From an uncultured Helicobacter sp. (GTDB lineage: Bacteria > Campylobacterota > Campylobacteria > Campylobacterales > Helicobacteraceae): a DNA stretch of 64,000 bases. The stretch covers positions 86,521 through 150,520 of the forward strand of contig CALVBL010000001.1 of the NCBI GenBank assembly GCA_944325775.1, written 5' to 3'. The notes beneath the pieces were generated by a model. It did not search any database, was not told where the DNA came from, and was given only the letters and a program-made list of their open reading frames with translations. Every line of letters begins with the position of its first letter. Position 1 is the first letter of the stretch. Shown piece after piece: positions 9,449-19,178 of the stretch. Made by a program: the position numbers and the translations under genes.

Positions 9449-10564
9449 ATGGATATACAATTTATCAACCTCAAGGCACAATACAAGGCTTACAAAAGCG
9501 AGATCGATACTGCGATAGCTGAAGTGCTAGATTCTAGTGCATACATTATGGGTCCAAGTGTGGGTGCATTAGAATCTGATCTAAGCGCATTTTGTGGTGC
9601 GCGATATACACGCGCAATATCTAGTGGCACGGACGCGTTGCTCATCGCGCTTATGGCACTTGGGATTCAAAGGGGCGATGAGGTGATCACCACGCCTTTT
9701 ACTTTTATTGCGACTGCCGAGATGATCGCGCTTTTGGGTGCCAAGCCGGTGTTTGTGGATATCGATGAGGCGACTTATAACATCGATCCTGCCAAGATAG
9801 AATCTGCCATCACACCACGCACCAAGGCGATCATACCTGTGAGCCTCTATGGACTGCCTGCGGATATGGACGCGATCAATGCCATAGCCAAAGCCCATAA
9901 TCTCGCAGTGATCGAGGACGCGTGCCAGAGCTTTGGGGCGACTTACAAAAACAGATATTCGTGCAATCTCTCTCACATAGGCGTGACGAGCTTTTTCCCC
10001 TCTAAGCCATTAGGGTGCTATGGCGATGGGGGCGCGGTGTTTTGCGGCGATGAAGAGTTAGATTCTAAAATCGGATCTATACTCAATCACGGACAAATCG
10101 GGCGCTATATCCATAAATACATCGGGCTCAACGGGCGCTTAGATTCTATCCAGTGTGCGGTGCTTGGTGTCAAGCTTAAACACTTCCGCGAGGAAATCGC
10201 CAAACGCGAAGAAATTGCTAGAATCTACACAGACAATCTCTGTCATCTCAACTCCAAAACTCTGATTTTACCTACAATTCCACAAGATCGCACGAGCGTG
10301 TATGCGCAGTATTCAGTGCGAGTATGTGGTGGGGGTCGCGAAGCGGTGTTGGAGGCATTGCAGGCTAGAGGTGTGCCTACTGCGGTGCATTATCCGCTGC
10401 CACTACATTTGCAAGAATCTCTTGCCTATCTAGGCTATGTTAAGGGGGATTTTCCTGTGAGTGAGAAAGTGGCAAACGAGATCTTTTCGCTCCCCTTTAG
10501 CGCGTTTTTGAGTGATCAGGAGCAGGGTTATATTATAGAATCTCTTCGTGCGGTGCTTGGCTAA
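9449..10564 (+). CDS. DegT/DnrJ/EryC1/StrS sugar aminotransferase
   Basis: PLP-dependent aminotransferase acting on keto nucleotide-sugars, 371 residues. SGTDALLIAL near 59-68 binds the cofactor phosphate, EDACQSFGA near 156-164 contacts the pyridine ring, and lysine 186 in FFPSKPLGCYGDGG forms the Schiff base. The C-terminus PLHLQESLAYLGY is also family-typical. The overall pattern resembles WbpE/WlbE-type enzymes that make 2,3-diamino sugars, which fits the oxidoreductase encoded ten bases downstream, but exact substrate cannot be read from sequence. It is divergent from flaA, and a TAGAAT -10-like element sits upstream. A role in surface polysaccharide or glycan synthesis is inferred. Confidence 0.85.
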   Translation: MDIQFINLKAQYKAYKSEIDTAIAEVLDSSAYIMGPSVGALESDLSAFCGARYTRAISSGTDALLIALMALGIQRGDEVITTPFTFIATAEMIALLGAKPVFVDIDEATYNIDPAKIESAITPRTKAIIPVSLYGLPADMDAINAIAKAHNLAVIEDACQSFGATYKNRYSCNLSHIGVTSFFPSKPLGCYGDGGAVFCGDEELDSKIGSILNHGQIGRYIHKYIGLNGRLDSIQCAVLGVKLKHFREEIAKREEIARIYTDNLCHLNSKTLILPTIPQDRTSVYAQYSVRVCGGGREAVLEALQARGVPTAVHYPLPLHLQESLAYLGYVKGDFPVSEKVANEIFSLPFSAFLSDQEQGYIIESLRAVLG

Positions 10565-10574
10565 GGTGGTGTTT

Positions 10575-11567
10575 ATGGATCGTAAAATCGTCAAAATCGG
10601 ACTTCTTGGCATTGGCAAAATGGGGCAAAACCACCTGCGCAATCTCAATCTCTTAAAAAATGTGGAGGTGAGCTTCATCTATGATGTGAATAAAGAGCTG
10701 CTAGAAAAGAGCGCAAAAGAATTTGATGTGTATGCGCTCAAAGATGAGAGTGAGCTAGAGGACGCGCTGGCAAATAGTGATGGTGTGATTATCGTCACGC
10801 CCACTTTCACGCATTTTGACTATATCCAAAAAGTGAGTGATCACATCAAAAATATCTTTGTAGAAAAGCCTCTAACCGATACGCTTGATAGCACGCAAAT
10901 CATCGTCGATGCCGCGCGGGATAAAAATCTGCATATCCAAGTGGGCTTCATCGAACGATACAACCCAGCCATTGCTGCTCTGCGTGAGCTGCTCAAAAAC
11001 TCACCGCGTATTTTTAGTATCGATTTTGTGCGCACCAACAAAATGAGCAATCGTATCACTGATGTGGATGTGGTGATGGATCTGATGATTCACGATATCG
11101 ATCTTAGCTTGCTCTTTAATGGTAAGGCGCGTGAGGTGCAGGCTCATGGCGTGGTCATCAATGGTATGATAGAATACGCCCGCGCGATCATCACGCACAA
11201 AAATGGCGCGTTTAGCACAATCACTGCTTCGCGCATCACCGAGAAGAGAATCCGCCAAATCACTGCAACTTGCGAGGATATGTATATTGATTGCAATCTG
11301 TTGAGCAAAGAAGTGCTTGTCAATAAGCAAACTATTGAGCAGCATATGCACAATATCTCCATATCATCACGCAGTGAGAGTATCGAGGTGCGCCCGCAGG
11401 AGGCACTGTTGCTAGAGCTCCTAGATTTTAGTAATATGTGCCGCGCGAATGCAGCCACCCCCCTTAGTATGTCTAAAAATGAAATCGCACCCAATGAGAT
11501 TGATGGACAAAACGCAATGAAAATCGCCAACCAAATACAGAATCTCATCTACAAAAAAGGAATGTAA
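10575..11567 (+). CDS. Gfo/Idh/MocA family oxidoreductase
   Basis: NAD(P)-dependent dehydrogenase, 330 residues. The N-terminal Rossmann fold shows IGLLGIGKMGQNH with the GxGxxG glycines at 12, 14 and 17. The family-defining EKP triad is at 97-99, followed by the C-terminal substrate/dimerisation domain with HDIDL near residue 174. The ATG is chosen because AAGGTGG precedes it; a longer frame would overlap the aminotransferase. It is coupled with the upstream aminotransferase and its stop overlaps the bioB start by one base. The pairing suggests oxidation of a nucleotide sugar followed by transamination. The specific sugar is not determinable here. Confidence 0.85.
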   Translation: MDRKIVKIGLLGIGKMGQNHLRNLNLLKNVEVSFIYDVNKELLEKSAKEFDVYALKDESELEDALANSDGVIIVTPTFTHFDYIQKVSDHIKNIFVEKPLTDTLDSTQIIVDAARDKNLHIQVGFIERYNPAIAALRELLKNSPRIFSIDFVRTNKMSNRITDVDVVMDLMIHDIDLSLLFNGKAREVQAHGVVINGMIEYARAIITHKNGAFSTITASRITEKRIRQITATCEDMYIDCNLLSKEVLVNKQTIEQHMHNISISSRSESIEVRPQEALLLELLDFSNMCRANAATPLSMSKNEIAPNEIDGQNAMKIANQIQNLIYKKGM

Positions 11568-12406
11568 TGAAGGAAATTTTTTTATGCTCTATTTGCAATG
11601 TGACTTCCGGGAATTGTGCGGAGGATTGTAAATACTGCACGCAGTCTTCGCACTATCATACTAATATCCCCACATACAAAAACAAGCCTGTAGAATCTAT
11701 CTTGCAAGAAGCGCGCTCTCTCAAAGAATATGGCGCACTGGGGTTTTGTCTAGTAACCTCTGGGCGTGGGTTAGATTCTAAAAAATGTGAGTATATCGCA
11801 CAAGCCGCAAGGGCGATCAAAGAGGCGGATTTGGGGCTGCATATCATCGCGTGCTGTGGGCGTGCAGATGTGGATTCGCTCAAATACCTCAAGGCAAATG
11901 GCGTGGATAGCTACAACCATAACCTTGAAACTTCTAAAAATTTCTTCCCGCATATTTGCAGCACGCACACTTGGAATGAGCGGTTTGAAACCTGTGAAAA
12001 CGCACTCAAAGCCGAGCTTGGGCTGTGCTCTGGCGGGATTTTCGGACTAGGGGAGAGCTGGGAAGATAGAATCGATATGCTAAAAACACTACAGATTCTC
12101 ACCCCTCATTCTAGCCCGATTAATTTCTACATCGCAAACCCGAATCTACCCATAGATGCACCGAAGCTTAGCAAGGAAGAAGCACTTGATTGCGTGGCAT
12201 TGGCACGGGAGTTTTTGCCCAAAACGCGCTTGATGATCGCTGGTGGGCGCGAGCATATCTTTGGCGAGGATCAAAAGAATCTCTTTGAATGCGGGATCAA
12301 CGCAGTGGTGCTGGGGGATTATCTCACGACTAAAGGCGAAGCACCCAAAAGAGATGTGGAGCGCATACTTTCTTATGGCTATGTCGCCGCGACGAGTTGC
12401 CACTAA
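11567..12406 (+). CDS. bioB: Biotin synthase
   Basis: Radical SAM enzyme that inserts sulfur into dethiobiotin, the last step of biotin synthesis. In its 279 residues the radical SAM cluster CAEDCKYC (CxxxCxxC) is at 17-24. NHNLET and the GGRE segment (IAGGREH) are typical BioB signatures, and the AGE-like strand is replaced by GLGESWEDR. The compact length is the short form found in Helicobacter, where enterobacterial BioB is about 345 residues. The ATG overlaps the previous stop by one base. It is followed by a YihY-family gene, the same order as bioB-HP1407 in H. pylori. No other bio genes are in the window. Confidence 0.95.
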   Translation: MKEIFLCSICNVTSGNCAEDCKYCTQSSHYHTNIPTYKNKPVESILQEARSLKEYGALGFCLVTSGRGLDSKKCEYIAQAARAIKEADLGLHIIACCGRADVDSLKYLKANGVDSYNHNLETSKNFFPHICSTHTWNERFETCENALKAELGLCSGGIFGLGESWEDRIDMLKTLQILTPHSSPINFYIANPNLPIDAPKLSKEEALDCVALAREFLPKTRLMIAGGREHIFGEDQKNLFECGINAVVLGDYLTTKGEAPKRDVERILSYGYVAATSCH

Positions 12407-12411
12407 CGCCG

Positions 12412-13278
12412 ATGAAAAAACAAAGCTGGGAGTGGCTAAAAAATAGCGATACCAAGACGATTGTGCGCAAAGCGAGGATTGAAGGCAAGCGAATCTATCG
12501 ATTTTTTGATCAGCAGCTTATCTATGCTGCTTCGCTGAGTTTTTATACGATTTTCGCGCTTATTCCGATGTTGCTGATATTTTTTTCGATTCTTTTGCAT
12601 CTCCCGCAGTTTCAAGATGAGATCTTAGAGCTCAAAGAGCTGATCCTCTCAAATCTCCTGCCCACCAACACCGATACCTTTTCCCAATACCTTGATACAT
12701 TTTTGCAAAACAGCTCTAAGCTTGGGACAATGGGGCTTGTGTATGTGCTTATCACTTCGATTTTGTTTTTTCGCAACTTCGAATATGTAACCGCTAAGGT
12801 GTTTAATTCAAGTCCGCGCAAATTTTTTGATTCTGTCGTGGTGTATTGGACGATGATTACTTTGTTTCCTATTTCGCTTGCACTCTCGATTTATTTTAGC
12901 GGCGAGGTGCAGCGGTTTTTGAACGATGTGGCAGACTTCAGTTTGTTGTTTAAGATTCTGCCTTATTTCATCACTTGGGGTATGTTTTTTGTGCTTTTTA
13001 AAATTTCAGCAAACAAAGCCCTACACTTTTTCCCTCTGCTGCTCTCAAGTCTTGGCACCACTATCGTGTGGCTTATCACCAAATGGGGCTTTGTGTATTA
13101 TGTGTTTTATAACCAAACCTACAAAAGCATATATGGACAGATTTCGATTTTGCTATTTTTGATGCTTTGGATTTATGTTTCTTGGGTGGTGATTTTGAGC
13201 GGTATGCGTTCGTGCGAGGGTTTTATGAGCGATTTTGGCAAGAAACTTGAGCAGACCTTTGGGGAAGTGAAAATATAG
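12412..13278 (+). CDS. YihY/RNase BN-like family membrane protein
   Basis: Integral inner-membrane protein of about 288 residues with roughly six hydrophobic segments. The N-terminal basic region ends in YAASLSFYTIFALIPMLLI, a hallmark of the YihY/VirJ-BrkB family. That family was once misnamed ribonuclease BN; the true RNase BN is a different soluble enzyme, so the molecular function is unknown. A TTG 15 bases upstream, inside the bioB end, is an alternative start. I prefer the ATG because the extra five residues add nothing recognisable, but neither start has a clear Shine-Dalgarno. It follows bioB, as in H. pylori. Confidence 0.8.
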   Translation: MKKQSWEWLKNSDTKTIVRKARIEGKRIYRFFDQQLIYAASLSFYTIFALIPMLLIFFSILLHLPQFQDEILELKELILSNLLPTNTDTFSQYLDTFLQNSSKLGTMGLVYVLITSILFFRNFEYVTAKVFNSSPRKFFDSVVVYWTMITLFPISLALSIYFSGEVQRFLNDVADFSLLFKILPYFITWGMFFVLFKISANKALHFFPLLLSSLGTTIVWLITKWGFVYYVFYNQTYKSIYGQISILLFLMLWIYVSWVVILSGMRSCEGFMSDFGKKLEQTFGEVKI

Positions 13279-13292
13279 AATCTAGGCAAATT

Positions 13293-14888
13293 ATGAGTGT
13301 CTTAAGCGAATATATTTTTAGCAGCACAAATATCGTTGTGATAGGTTTTTTCGCGCTTTTTTTATATGCGGGGTGCTCTTCGGTGGTGGTCAATATCAAG
13401 GATATTGATCCTAAGCATTTGCCAAAGGGGCGTGAGATCCCAAGCTTTATCCCGCAGGATACGACACTAGGCAAGGTGTATGCTAAGGAGCTAGAAGCGC
13501 ACAAAGGGGAGAGTGGCGCACTTTTGCTCGATGATGGCACACAGGCACTTTTGCATCGTGTCGCACTCACGCGTATGGCACAAAAGAGTATTTTTTTGCA
13601 GTCTTACATTTATAAAGACGAGATTGCCTCTAAAATCTTTATGCACGAGCTTTGGAAAGCAGCAAATCGGGGCGTGCAAGTGCGCATACTCATCGATGAT
13701 AATGGCTTAGATTCTGATTTTTCAGACATTATTACACTAGATTCACACCCAAATATCCAAGTCAAGATCTTCAATCCTTACAAAAATCGTTCTAGATTCT
13801 TGCGCTATCCAGAAATGGTGTATGACTTCAATCGCATCAATCATCGTATGCACAATAAGATTTTTGTAGTCGATGATATCGCACTCATCATCGGTGGGCG
13901 CAATGTCGCGGATGATTATTTTGATAACAACACCCATTTGAATTTTACTGATACAGATGTGGTCTTTGTCGGTGAAGTGGCGAAGTCTGCGACAAAGAGT
14001 TTTATGGCGTATTGGGATTATGAGCGTTCCATACCCGCTACGTTGTTACCCTCAAAGCATTCGATGAAAAGCTATCTCAAAGAGATTAAGGCGATCTCAC
14101 AGCGCATCGCCACCCAACCCAGTGGGTTTATCAAATATGATATGACGATTAGAAGTTTTGTGCAGCAATACACCACTAAGCGATTTGATATGGCGTGGGG
14201 TAGGGCGGTGTTTATCGCAGATGCACCTGATAAAATCGAGAAGATTCACCAAAGACGCCCTATCACAGACGCGCTCAAGCAGATTTTCTCGCGCACCAAA
14301 AGTGATGTGTATATCGCTGCGGCATACCTCGTGCCGGGCAAGCACGCACTAGGAGACCTAAGCTCTCTCAAAAATCGGAAAATATCGATTAATGTCTTGA
14401 CCAATTCGTTGGCTTCGACAGATTCACTTGTGGTGTATGCGGCGTGGGAGCGATATCGTGATAATTTTCTCAAAAATGGCGTGCGGGTGTATGAGTATCA
14501 GTATGAGGGCAAAAATAAAAAAAATGGCAGGAAGAAAAGTGGTGTGCGTGGCAAGCTTAGCTCTGGTGCGTCGCTGCATAGCAAAACCATCGTGTTTGAT
14601 GAGCGCATTACATGGGTGGGGAGCTTCAATCTCGATCAACGCTCAAGCAATCTCAATACAGAATCTGTCGTGATTTTCGAAAATTCGGAGTTTGCTAAAA
14701 AAACAAAGGCAAACATTCAGGCAGAAATGTCGGATGCGTGGGAACTCTGGAGTGTAGATGGCGAGACATTTTGGAGGGGATATAATAAAGACGGAGTGTT
14801 TGAGATTCACAACACACCGCCAAATGCTAATATATTTTTGCGCCTTTTTAATGTCTTAGCAAAGATTTTGCCAGAGGATCAGGTGTAA
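13293..14888 (+). CDS. Phospholipase D-like (cardiolipin synthase type) lipoprotein
   Basis: A 531-residue enzyme with two HKD motifs: HNKIFVVD (H187, K189, D194) and HSKTIVFD (H429, K431, D436). These form the bilobed active site of the phospholipase D superfamily, which includes bacterial cardiolipin synthases and phosphatidyl transferases. The N-terminus has a hydrophobic stretch ending LYAGCSS, a lipobox with the lipidated cysteine near 28, so periplasmic-side anchoring is likely. Fourteen bases separate it from the YihY gene, suggesting a shared transcript. It resembles the H. pylori HP0190-type PLD protein. Whether the substrate is phosphatidylglycerol or another lipid cannot be told from sequence. 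Confidence 0.82.
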   Translation: MSVLSEYIFSSTNIVVIGFFALFLYAGCSSVVVNIKDIDPKHLPKGREIPSFIPQDTTLGKVYAKELEAHKGESGALLLDDGTQALLHRVALTRMAQKSIFLQSYIYKDEIASKIFMHELWKAANRGVQVRILIDDNGLDSDFSDIITLDSHPNIQVKIFNPYKNRSRFLRYPEMVYDFNRINHRMHNKIFVVDDIALIIGGRNVADDYFDNNTHLNFTDTDVVFVGEVAKSATKSFMAYWDYERSIPATLLPSKHSMKSYLKEIKAISQRIATQPSGFIKYDMTIRSFVQQYTTKRFDMAWGRAVFIADAPDKIEKIHQRRPITDALKQIFSRTKSDVYIAAAYLVPGKHALGDLSSLKNRKISINVLTNSLASTDSLVVYAAWERYRDNFLKNGVRVYEYQYEGKNKKNGRKKSGVRGKLSSGASLHSKTIVFDERITWVGSFNLDQRSSNLNTESVVIFENSEFAKKTKANIQAEMSDAWELWSVDGETFWRGYNKDGVFEIHNTPPNANIFLRLFNVLAKILPEDQV

Positions 14889-14912
14889 AGAGATTTTAAT
14901 GTTTTAATGCAA

Positions 14913-14937
14913 ATTCGCAGGCGTGAAACCTGCGAAT
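14913..14937. terminator. Hairpin between converging PLD and csd6 genes
   Basis: ATTCGCAGG and CCTGCGAAT form a perfect 9-bp stem with a 7-base loop in the convergent gap. Further GC-rich complementary segments follow. It is a likely bidirectional terminator, although no long T-run is present. Confidence 0.6.
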
Positions 14938-15019
14938 CGCTTCAAAGGGAGCGAATCCCGCTTCGCGAACACACAGCTGATTCTATAAACCCACCTAGAT
15001 TCTCATCAATCTATCACGA

Positions 15020-16075
15020 CTATTTTTCGCTCAAGATTTTCATCTCTCCACCATTGATCCACACATAGAGATCTTTGCGGTGACTGGAGCTAAAACTCAC
15101 TTTGCCATTAAGTGAGGCTTGGTAGTCTTGTTGGAAATTCACACGATACATCTCGCGCCCCTCTTCATTGGGAAATGGCACGATATCTATGGCACTAATC
15201 TTGATTTGCTTATCCTCATTCTTGGCAAACACGCGGCTTTTATACTCGGCAAACGCCTTGTAGCGCATACCATCTTGACGGATAAAGTTATCTTGGTCAT
15301 AAAACTTCAGATATCCTGCTAGATTACCCTTTTGCCACATTTCTTTCCACGCATAGAGCCCAGCGAGGATCTGCGCGGCTTGCGTCGAGCTCATCGTGCG
15401 CAACTCACCTTCAGAAATAATCACAATAGAATCCCTATAATCCACCAGCCCATCGTATTTTTTCAAGATCTCATTATCGATAGCGATACAGCCTTTGGTG
15501 TTGAGTTCCTCGCGGTTACCATCTAAGGGCAGTCCATGTATCCATATCCCGCTACCGGTGCGCTTGAGTGATCTATCGTAGGTGTTGGGATAATCCGTCG
15601 CAAACGCCAAGGGACCATAATAAGGCGGGAGATTGCTAAGACGTGCTGTGAGATCATACACGCCAATGGGTGTGGTAAGATCGCCCTCGAGTTTTTTGTG
15701 TCCCTTGCCTTTGGCTACCAGCGCGCTTGAATCTCCTAATAATTCAAAGCCCTGCTTGGTTACTTTGAAGAGTCTCAAATCCGGCAGAGCTTTGTTGGAG
15801 ACAAACACATAACGCGTGTGCTGAAAGTATCCATAACTCACATCTCTCTGCCCCACGACTTTGAGCCAATAGGGGACGGAGAGGAGATAAGATTCTAGTT
15901 TTTCTTGCACGCTCGCTATGCCCTTTTGCTGATAGAGATTCACAAGCTCGAAAGTGGCTTCATCGAGGGATTCGGAGGATTGGGGAGATTTGGGAGATTC
16001 AGAGGATAGAGGCTGTGCAGCGAGGATAGCCCACAGAGCGCAACAGCACGCATATAATTTTAGTATTTTTTTCAA
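15020..16075 (-). CDS. csd6: Csd6-like L,D-carboxypeptidase (YkuD domain)
   Basis: Periplasmic peptidoglycan peptidase of 351 residues. In H. pylori the orthologue trims tetrapeptides to tripeptides and is needed for helical shape. A signal peptide spans about 1-24. The YkuD catalytic domain (about 85-220) has histidine 180 in WIHGLPLDG and catalytic cysteine 196 in NTKGCIAID. The C-terminal 110 residues match the NTF2-like pocket domain of Csd6 (LAGYLKFYDQDNF, near the middle of that part). Translation starts at TTG seven bases after AAGGAGG. The order hslV-hslU-era-csd6 is the same as HP0515-HP0518 in H. pylori, which strengthens the call. Confidence 0.9.
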   Translation of the reverse strand: MKKILKLYACCCALWAILAAQPLSSESPKSPQSSESLDEATFELVNLYQQKGIASVQEKLESYLLSVPYWLKVVGQRDVSYGYFQHTRYVFVSNKALPDLRLFKVTKQGFELLGDSSALVAKGKGHKKLEGDLTTPIGVYDLTARLSNLPPYYGPLAFATDYPNTYDRSLKRTGSGIWIHGLPLDGNREELNTKGCIAIDNEILKKYDGLVDYRDSIVIISEGELRTMSSTQAAQILAGLYAWKEMWQKGNLAGYLKFYDQDNFIRQDGMRYKAFAEYKSRVFAKNEDKQIKISAIDIVPFPNEEGREMYRVNFQQDYQASLNGKVSFSSSHRKDLYVWINGGEMKILSEK

Positions 16076-16102
16076 TCTTTCCTCCTTGATCTATGTGTCT
16101 AT

Positions 16103-17041
16103 CTATGACATATCTGCGCAGTCATAGCCGACTTTTTTGAGTTTTTTCTCTTCCTTGCTCCAACCCTTTTGCACACTTACTTCAAGCTTCAAAAACACCT
16201 TTTTGCCCACAAGAGATTCTATATTTTTGCGTGCGAGTATGCCGATACGCTTGATGGTTTGTGCGCCTGCGCCTATTACGACGCCCTTTTGACTTTGTTT
16301 TTCGACGATTATTGTAGCATAGATTCGCTCAATTTCGCCTTCCTCATAGCGTTGGATTATCACATCACTTTCATAAGGAATCTCATCACTAAGATTCTCA
16401 AACAAGCTTTCGCGTATGAGTTCTTTGACGATTTCTCTAGTTTGCGCAGTGGTTATGCACTCTTCATCAAACAAAAATGCAGAATCTGGCAAAAACCGCG
16501 CCACCACATTCAGTAGAGATTCAGGACTAAATCCTCGCTTGGTGCTCACGGGAATGAGCGCTAGGTAGTGGGATTGGTAGGATTGATACTCGGCAAGTTT
16601 GCGCATTAGGGTGGCATTATCGAGTGTATCGGTTTTGCTAATAAGCAGGATATGGCGATTATGCACTGCCTTATCGCGCGAGAGATTCAAAAACTCTTCA
16701 TAATGTCTAATCTCATCACTTGCAGGTGCGAGGTATATCCCCATATCGCAATCACTCATCGCGCGCAAAGATTGGGCGAGCATATATTGGTTTAGGAGTT
16801 TTTCTTGATGATGTATGCCCGGCGTATCCACAAACACAATCTGCGCATCATACGCCCCGCGCTCATCTATGCCACTATGGGGCACGATGACTTGGAGCTG
16901 TTTGCGCGTGGCGTTTGCTTTGTGTGATGTGAGAGAGATCTTTTGCCCAAGTAAAGCATTTAGCAATGTGCTTTTGCCCGCATTTGGTCTGCCCAAAGTC
17001 GCCACAAACCCACAACGTGTCTGTCTATCTTGCATACACAT
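16103..17041 (-). CDS. era: GTPase Era
   Basis: Ribosome-assembly GTPase that binds the 16S rRNA 3' end, 312 residues. G1 is GRPNAGKS at 17-24 (most relatives have V in place of A), G3 is DTPG in FVDTPGIHH, and the G4 position reads ISKTD where NKxD is usual. The C-terminal KH domain holds VVIGAGAQTIKRIG. The second methionine at residue 3 could also serve as start. Its ATG immediately follows the hslU TAG, so it is translationally coupled to hslU. Length and domain order are normal. Synteny matches H. pylori. Confidence 0.93.
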   Translation of the reverse strand: MCMQDRQTRCGFVATLGRPNAGKSTLLNALLGQKISLTSHKANATRKQLQVIVPHSGIDERGAYDAQIVFVDTPGIHHQEKLLNQYMLAQSLRAMSDCDMGIYLAPASDEIRHYEEFLNLSRDKAVHNRHILLISKTDTLDNATLMRKLAEYQSYQSHYLALIPVSTKRGFSPESLLNVVARFLPDSAFLFDEECITTAQTREIVKELIRESLFENLSDEIPYESDVIIQRYEEGEIERIYATIIVEKQSQKGVVIGAGAQTIKRIGILARKNIESLVGKKVFLKLEVSVQKGWSKEEKKLKKVGYDCADMS

Positions 17042-18382
17042 CTACAAAATATAGCGCGCTAAATCCACATTTTCCACAAGCTCGCCGAGCTTTTGACGCA
17101 CCATATCAGCGGTGATGATCACCTCTTTGCCGATGTATTCCTCACACTCAAAACTGATGTCTTCCAACACGCGCTCAATCGTCGTGTGCAGTCGTCGCGC
17201 TCCGATATCCTCGGTTTTTTCATTAGCATTAAACGAAAGGCGTGCTAGCTCCCTGATCGCCTCATCTTCAAATTCTAGTGTGATGTCTTCAGTCTGGAGC
17301 AAAAGCTGGTATTGGCGGATAATAGAGCTTTTGACTTGAGTGAGAATCTTATACAGACTCTCTTGAGTAAGATTCTCTAGCTCCACGCGCAGTGGAAACC
17401 GCCCCTGCAACTCTGGGATTAGATCACTAGGTTTGCTGAAGTGGAACGCCCCCGCTGCGATAAAGAGGATATAATCTGTGCGAATCTGCCCGTATTTGGT
17501 ATTTACCACGCTTCCCTCCACGATAGGGAGCAAATCCCTCTGCACGCCCTCTTTGCTCGGATCTTGGCGCGAGCCCTCCTTGCCGCTTACTGCGATTTTA
17601 TCAATCTCATCGATAAAAATCACGCCCTTTTGCTCGGCGCGCCTTAAGCCCTCTTGTTTAATCGCTTCATAATCCAAGCATTCCTTCGTCGCCTCGTATA
17701 AAAGCGCGTCTTTGGCTTCTTTCACGCTCATTTCACGCTTTTGGCTTTGCTCTTGTGAGCTTAAGACTTTGATGATGGACTCTTGGACTTTAAGCACTTC
17801 TGGGGGGAGAGTTTCGTCATTGAGTGCAGTGTTTTTGCTCACTTCTATTTCGATGAGGAGTGAATCCACCTCGCCATCACGCACCTTTTGTTTCATCTTG
17901 GCGAAACTCTGCTCATACTCCATCTTTTTTTGCTCGCTCACGCTATGGGGTAGTGGCGGGAGGATCTTGCGCGTGATTTTATTGAGGATATACTCTTGTA
18001 TGGCTTCTTGTTGCTCTTGCTTATATTCTTTCTCGACGAGATTCACACTTGCTAGGACCAAATCCCGCACCATAGATTCTACATCGCGCCCTACAAAGCC
18101 TACCTCTGTGTATTTGCTCGCTTCGACCTTGATAAATGGCAAACCCATAATCTTTGCCATGCGGCGCGCGATTTCGGTCTTGCCCACGCCTGTAGAGCCT
18201 ATCATCAAAATATTTTTTGGCGTGATTTCTTCTTGCACTTCTTTTTCTAGTTTCATTCTGCGGTAGCGGTTGCGCAAGGCGATGGCTACGCATTTTTTGG
18301 CTTCTTGTTGCCCGATGATATAGTCGTCTAGGTATGCGACAATCTGCCGTGGGGTCATATTTTCTTTGTCTAGATTTTGCAT
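17042..18382 (-). CDS. hslU: ATP-dependent protease ATPase subunit HslU (ClpY)
   Basis: AAA+ unfoldase that feeds substrates to HslV, 446 residues. It opens with the HslU signature MTPRQIVAYLDDYIIGQ. Walker A GSTGVGKT is at 62-69 and Walker B is in GVIFIDEIDKIA. The inserted I-domain lies at about 110-230, and the C-terminus ARYIL is of the type that docks into HslV. The ATG used overlaps the hslV stop by one base; a 15-residue upstream extension would lie inside hslV and lacks family similarity. Forms one operon with hslV upstream and era downstream. Confidence 0.95.
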   Translation of the reverse strand: MQNLDKENMTPRQIVAYLDDYIIGQQEAKKCVAIALRNRYRRMKLEKEVQEEITPKNILMIGSTGVGKTEIARRMAKIMGLPFIKVEASKYTEVGFVGRDVESMVRDLVLASVNLVEKEYKQEQQEAIQEYILNKITRKILPPLPHSVSEQKKMEYEQSFAKMKQKVRDGEVDSLLIEIEVSKNTALNDETLPPEVLKVQESIIKVLSSQEQSQKREMSVKEAKDALLYEATKECLDYEAIKQEGLRRAEQKGVIFIDEIDKIAVSGKEGSRQDPSKEGVQRDLLPIVEGSVVNTKYGQIRTDYILFIAAGAFHFSKPSDLIPELQGRFPLRVELENLTQESLYKILTQVKSSIIRQYQLLLQTEDITLEFEDEAIRELARLSFNANEKTEDIGARRLHTTIERVLEDISFECEEYIGKEVIITADMVRQKLGELVENVDLARYIL

Positions 18383-18927
18383 TATGCTAACTCCAAGATT
18401 TTGATATTTGTGTTGGTGTAGATACATAGCTCACCTGCGATTTTTAGTGATTGCTCCACAAGCATTTTGGGCTCAATCTCTGCGAGTCTATCCAGCGCTC
18501 TAGCTGCGCTAAGTGCGTAGTTCCCACCGCTGCCAATCGCTGCGATCTTGCCATCTTCTGGCTCCACCACATCGCCTGTGCCACTAAGAATAAAAATATG
18601 CTCTTTATTGAGCACAATCATCATTGCTTCAAGCTTACGCAGGTATTTATCACTCCGCCATTGCTTGCTAAACTCCAGTACTGAGCGCACCAACTCGCCC
18701 TTTTTGCCTTCTAAAATTCGTTCAAACATATCAAAGAGACTAAATGCATCAGCCGTACTTCCTGCAAAACCGCTTAAGATTTTGTCATTATAGAGTGTGC
18801 GGATTTTAGTCGCGTTGCCTTTAAGCACGCAGTTTCCAAAGGTTACCTGCCCATCACCACCAATGATGGCGTATTGTTTGCCTTTGTATTCGCCTTTATA
18901 GCCTAGGATCGTTGTTGCTTCAAACAT
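18382..18927 (-). CDS. hslV: ATP-dependent protease subunit HslV (ClpQ)
   Basis: Proteasome-like threonine protease, 181 residues, forming the HslUV complex. The N-terminus [12 protein letters not shown] contains the threonine pair from which the catalytic N-terminal Thr is exposed after processing. [18 protein letters not shown] and [16 protein letters not shown] are HslV landmarks. The ATG was chosen because GAAGGAAA lies upstream and the protein then matches H. pylori HslV end to end; a 17-residue upstream extension looks non-coding. It is first in the hslV-hslU-era-csd6 order. Confidence 0.94.
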   Translation of the reverse strand: MFEATTILGYKGEYKGKQYAIIGGDGQVTFGNCVLKGNATKIRTLYNDKILSGFAGSTADAFSLFDMFERILEGKKGELVRSVLEFSKQWRSDKYLRKLEAMMIVLNKEHIFILSGTGDVVEPEDGKIAAIGSGGNYALSAARALDRLAEIEPKMLVEQSLKIAGELCIYTNTNIKILELA

Positions 18928-19178
18928 AAGTTTTCCTTCAAAATTTTGTGCGATTCTAAAAATCTTAATCATCGCCACACACGAACGATAGCAAGTTCAT
19001 GAAATAAACTTACATCAAAATTATAGAATCTCTTTTGTTAATCGCTTATTACAATTTTTATAAACACAATATGTGTGCGTAGATTTTTTTGCAAAAAATT
19101 AAAAACACAATACATATTTTCATTTTTTTGCGCTATTATTACGGCACTAAATCCCAACTCCAATCAAAGGATATACTA

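Noticed and set aside
19089..19178. N-terminal extension of MetK
   Set aside because: The 30 added residues are not family-like, and AAAGGAT before the later ATG decides the start.
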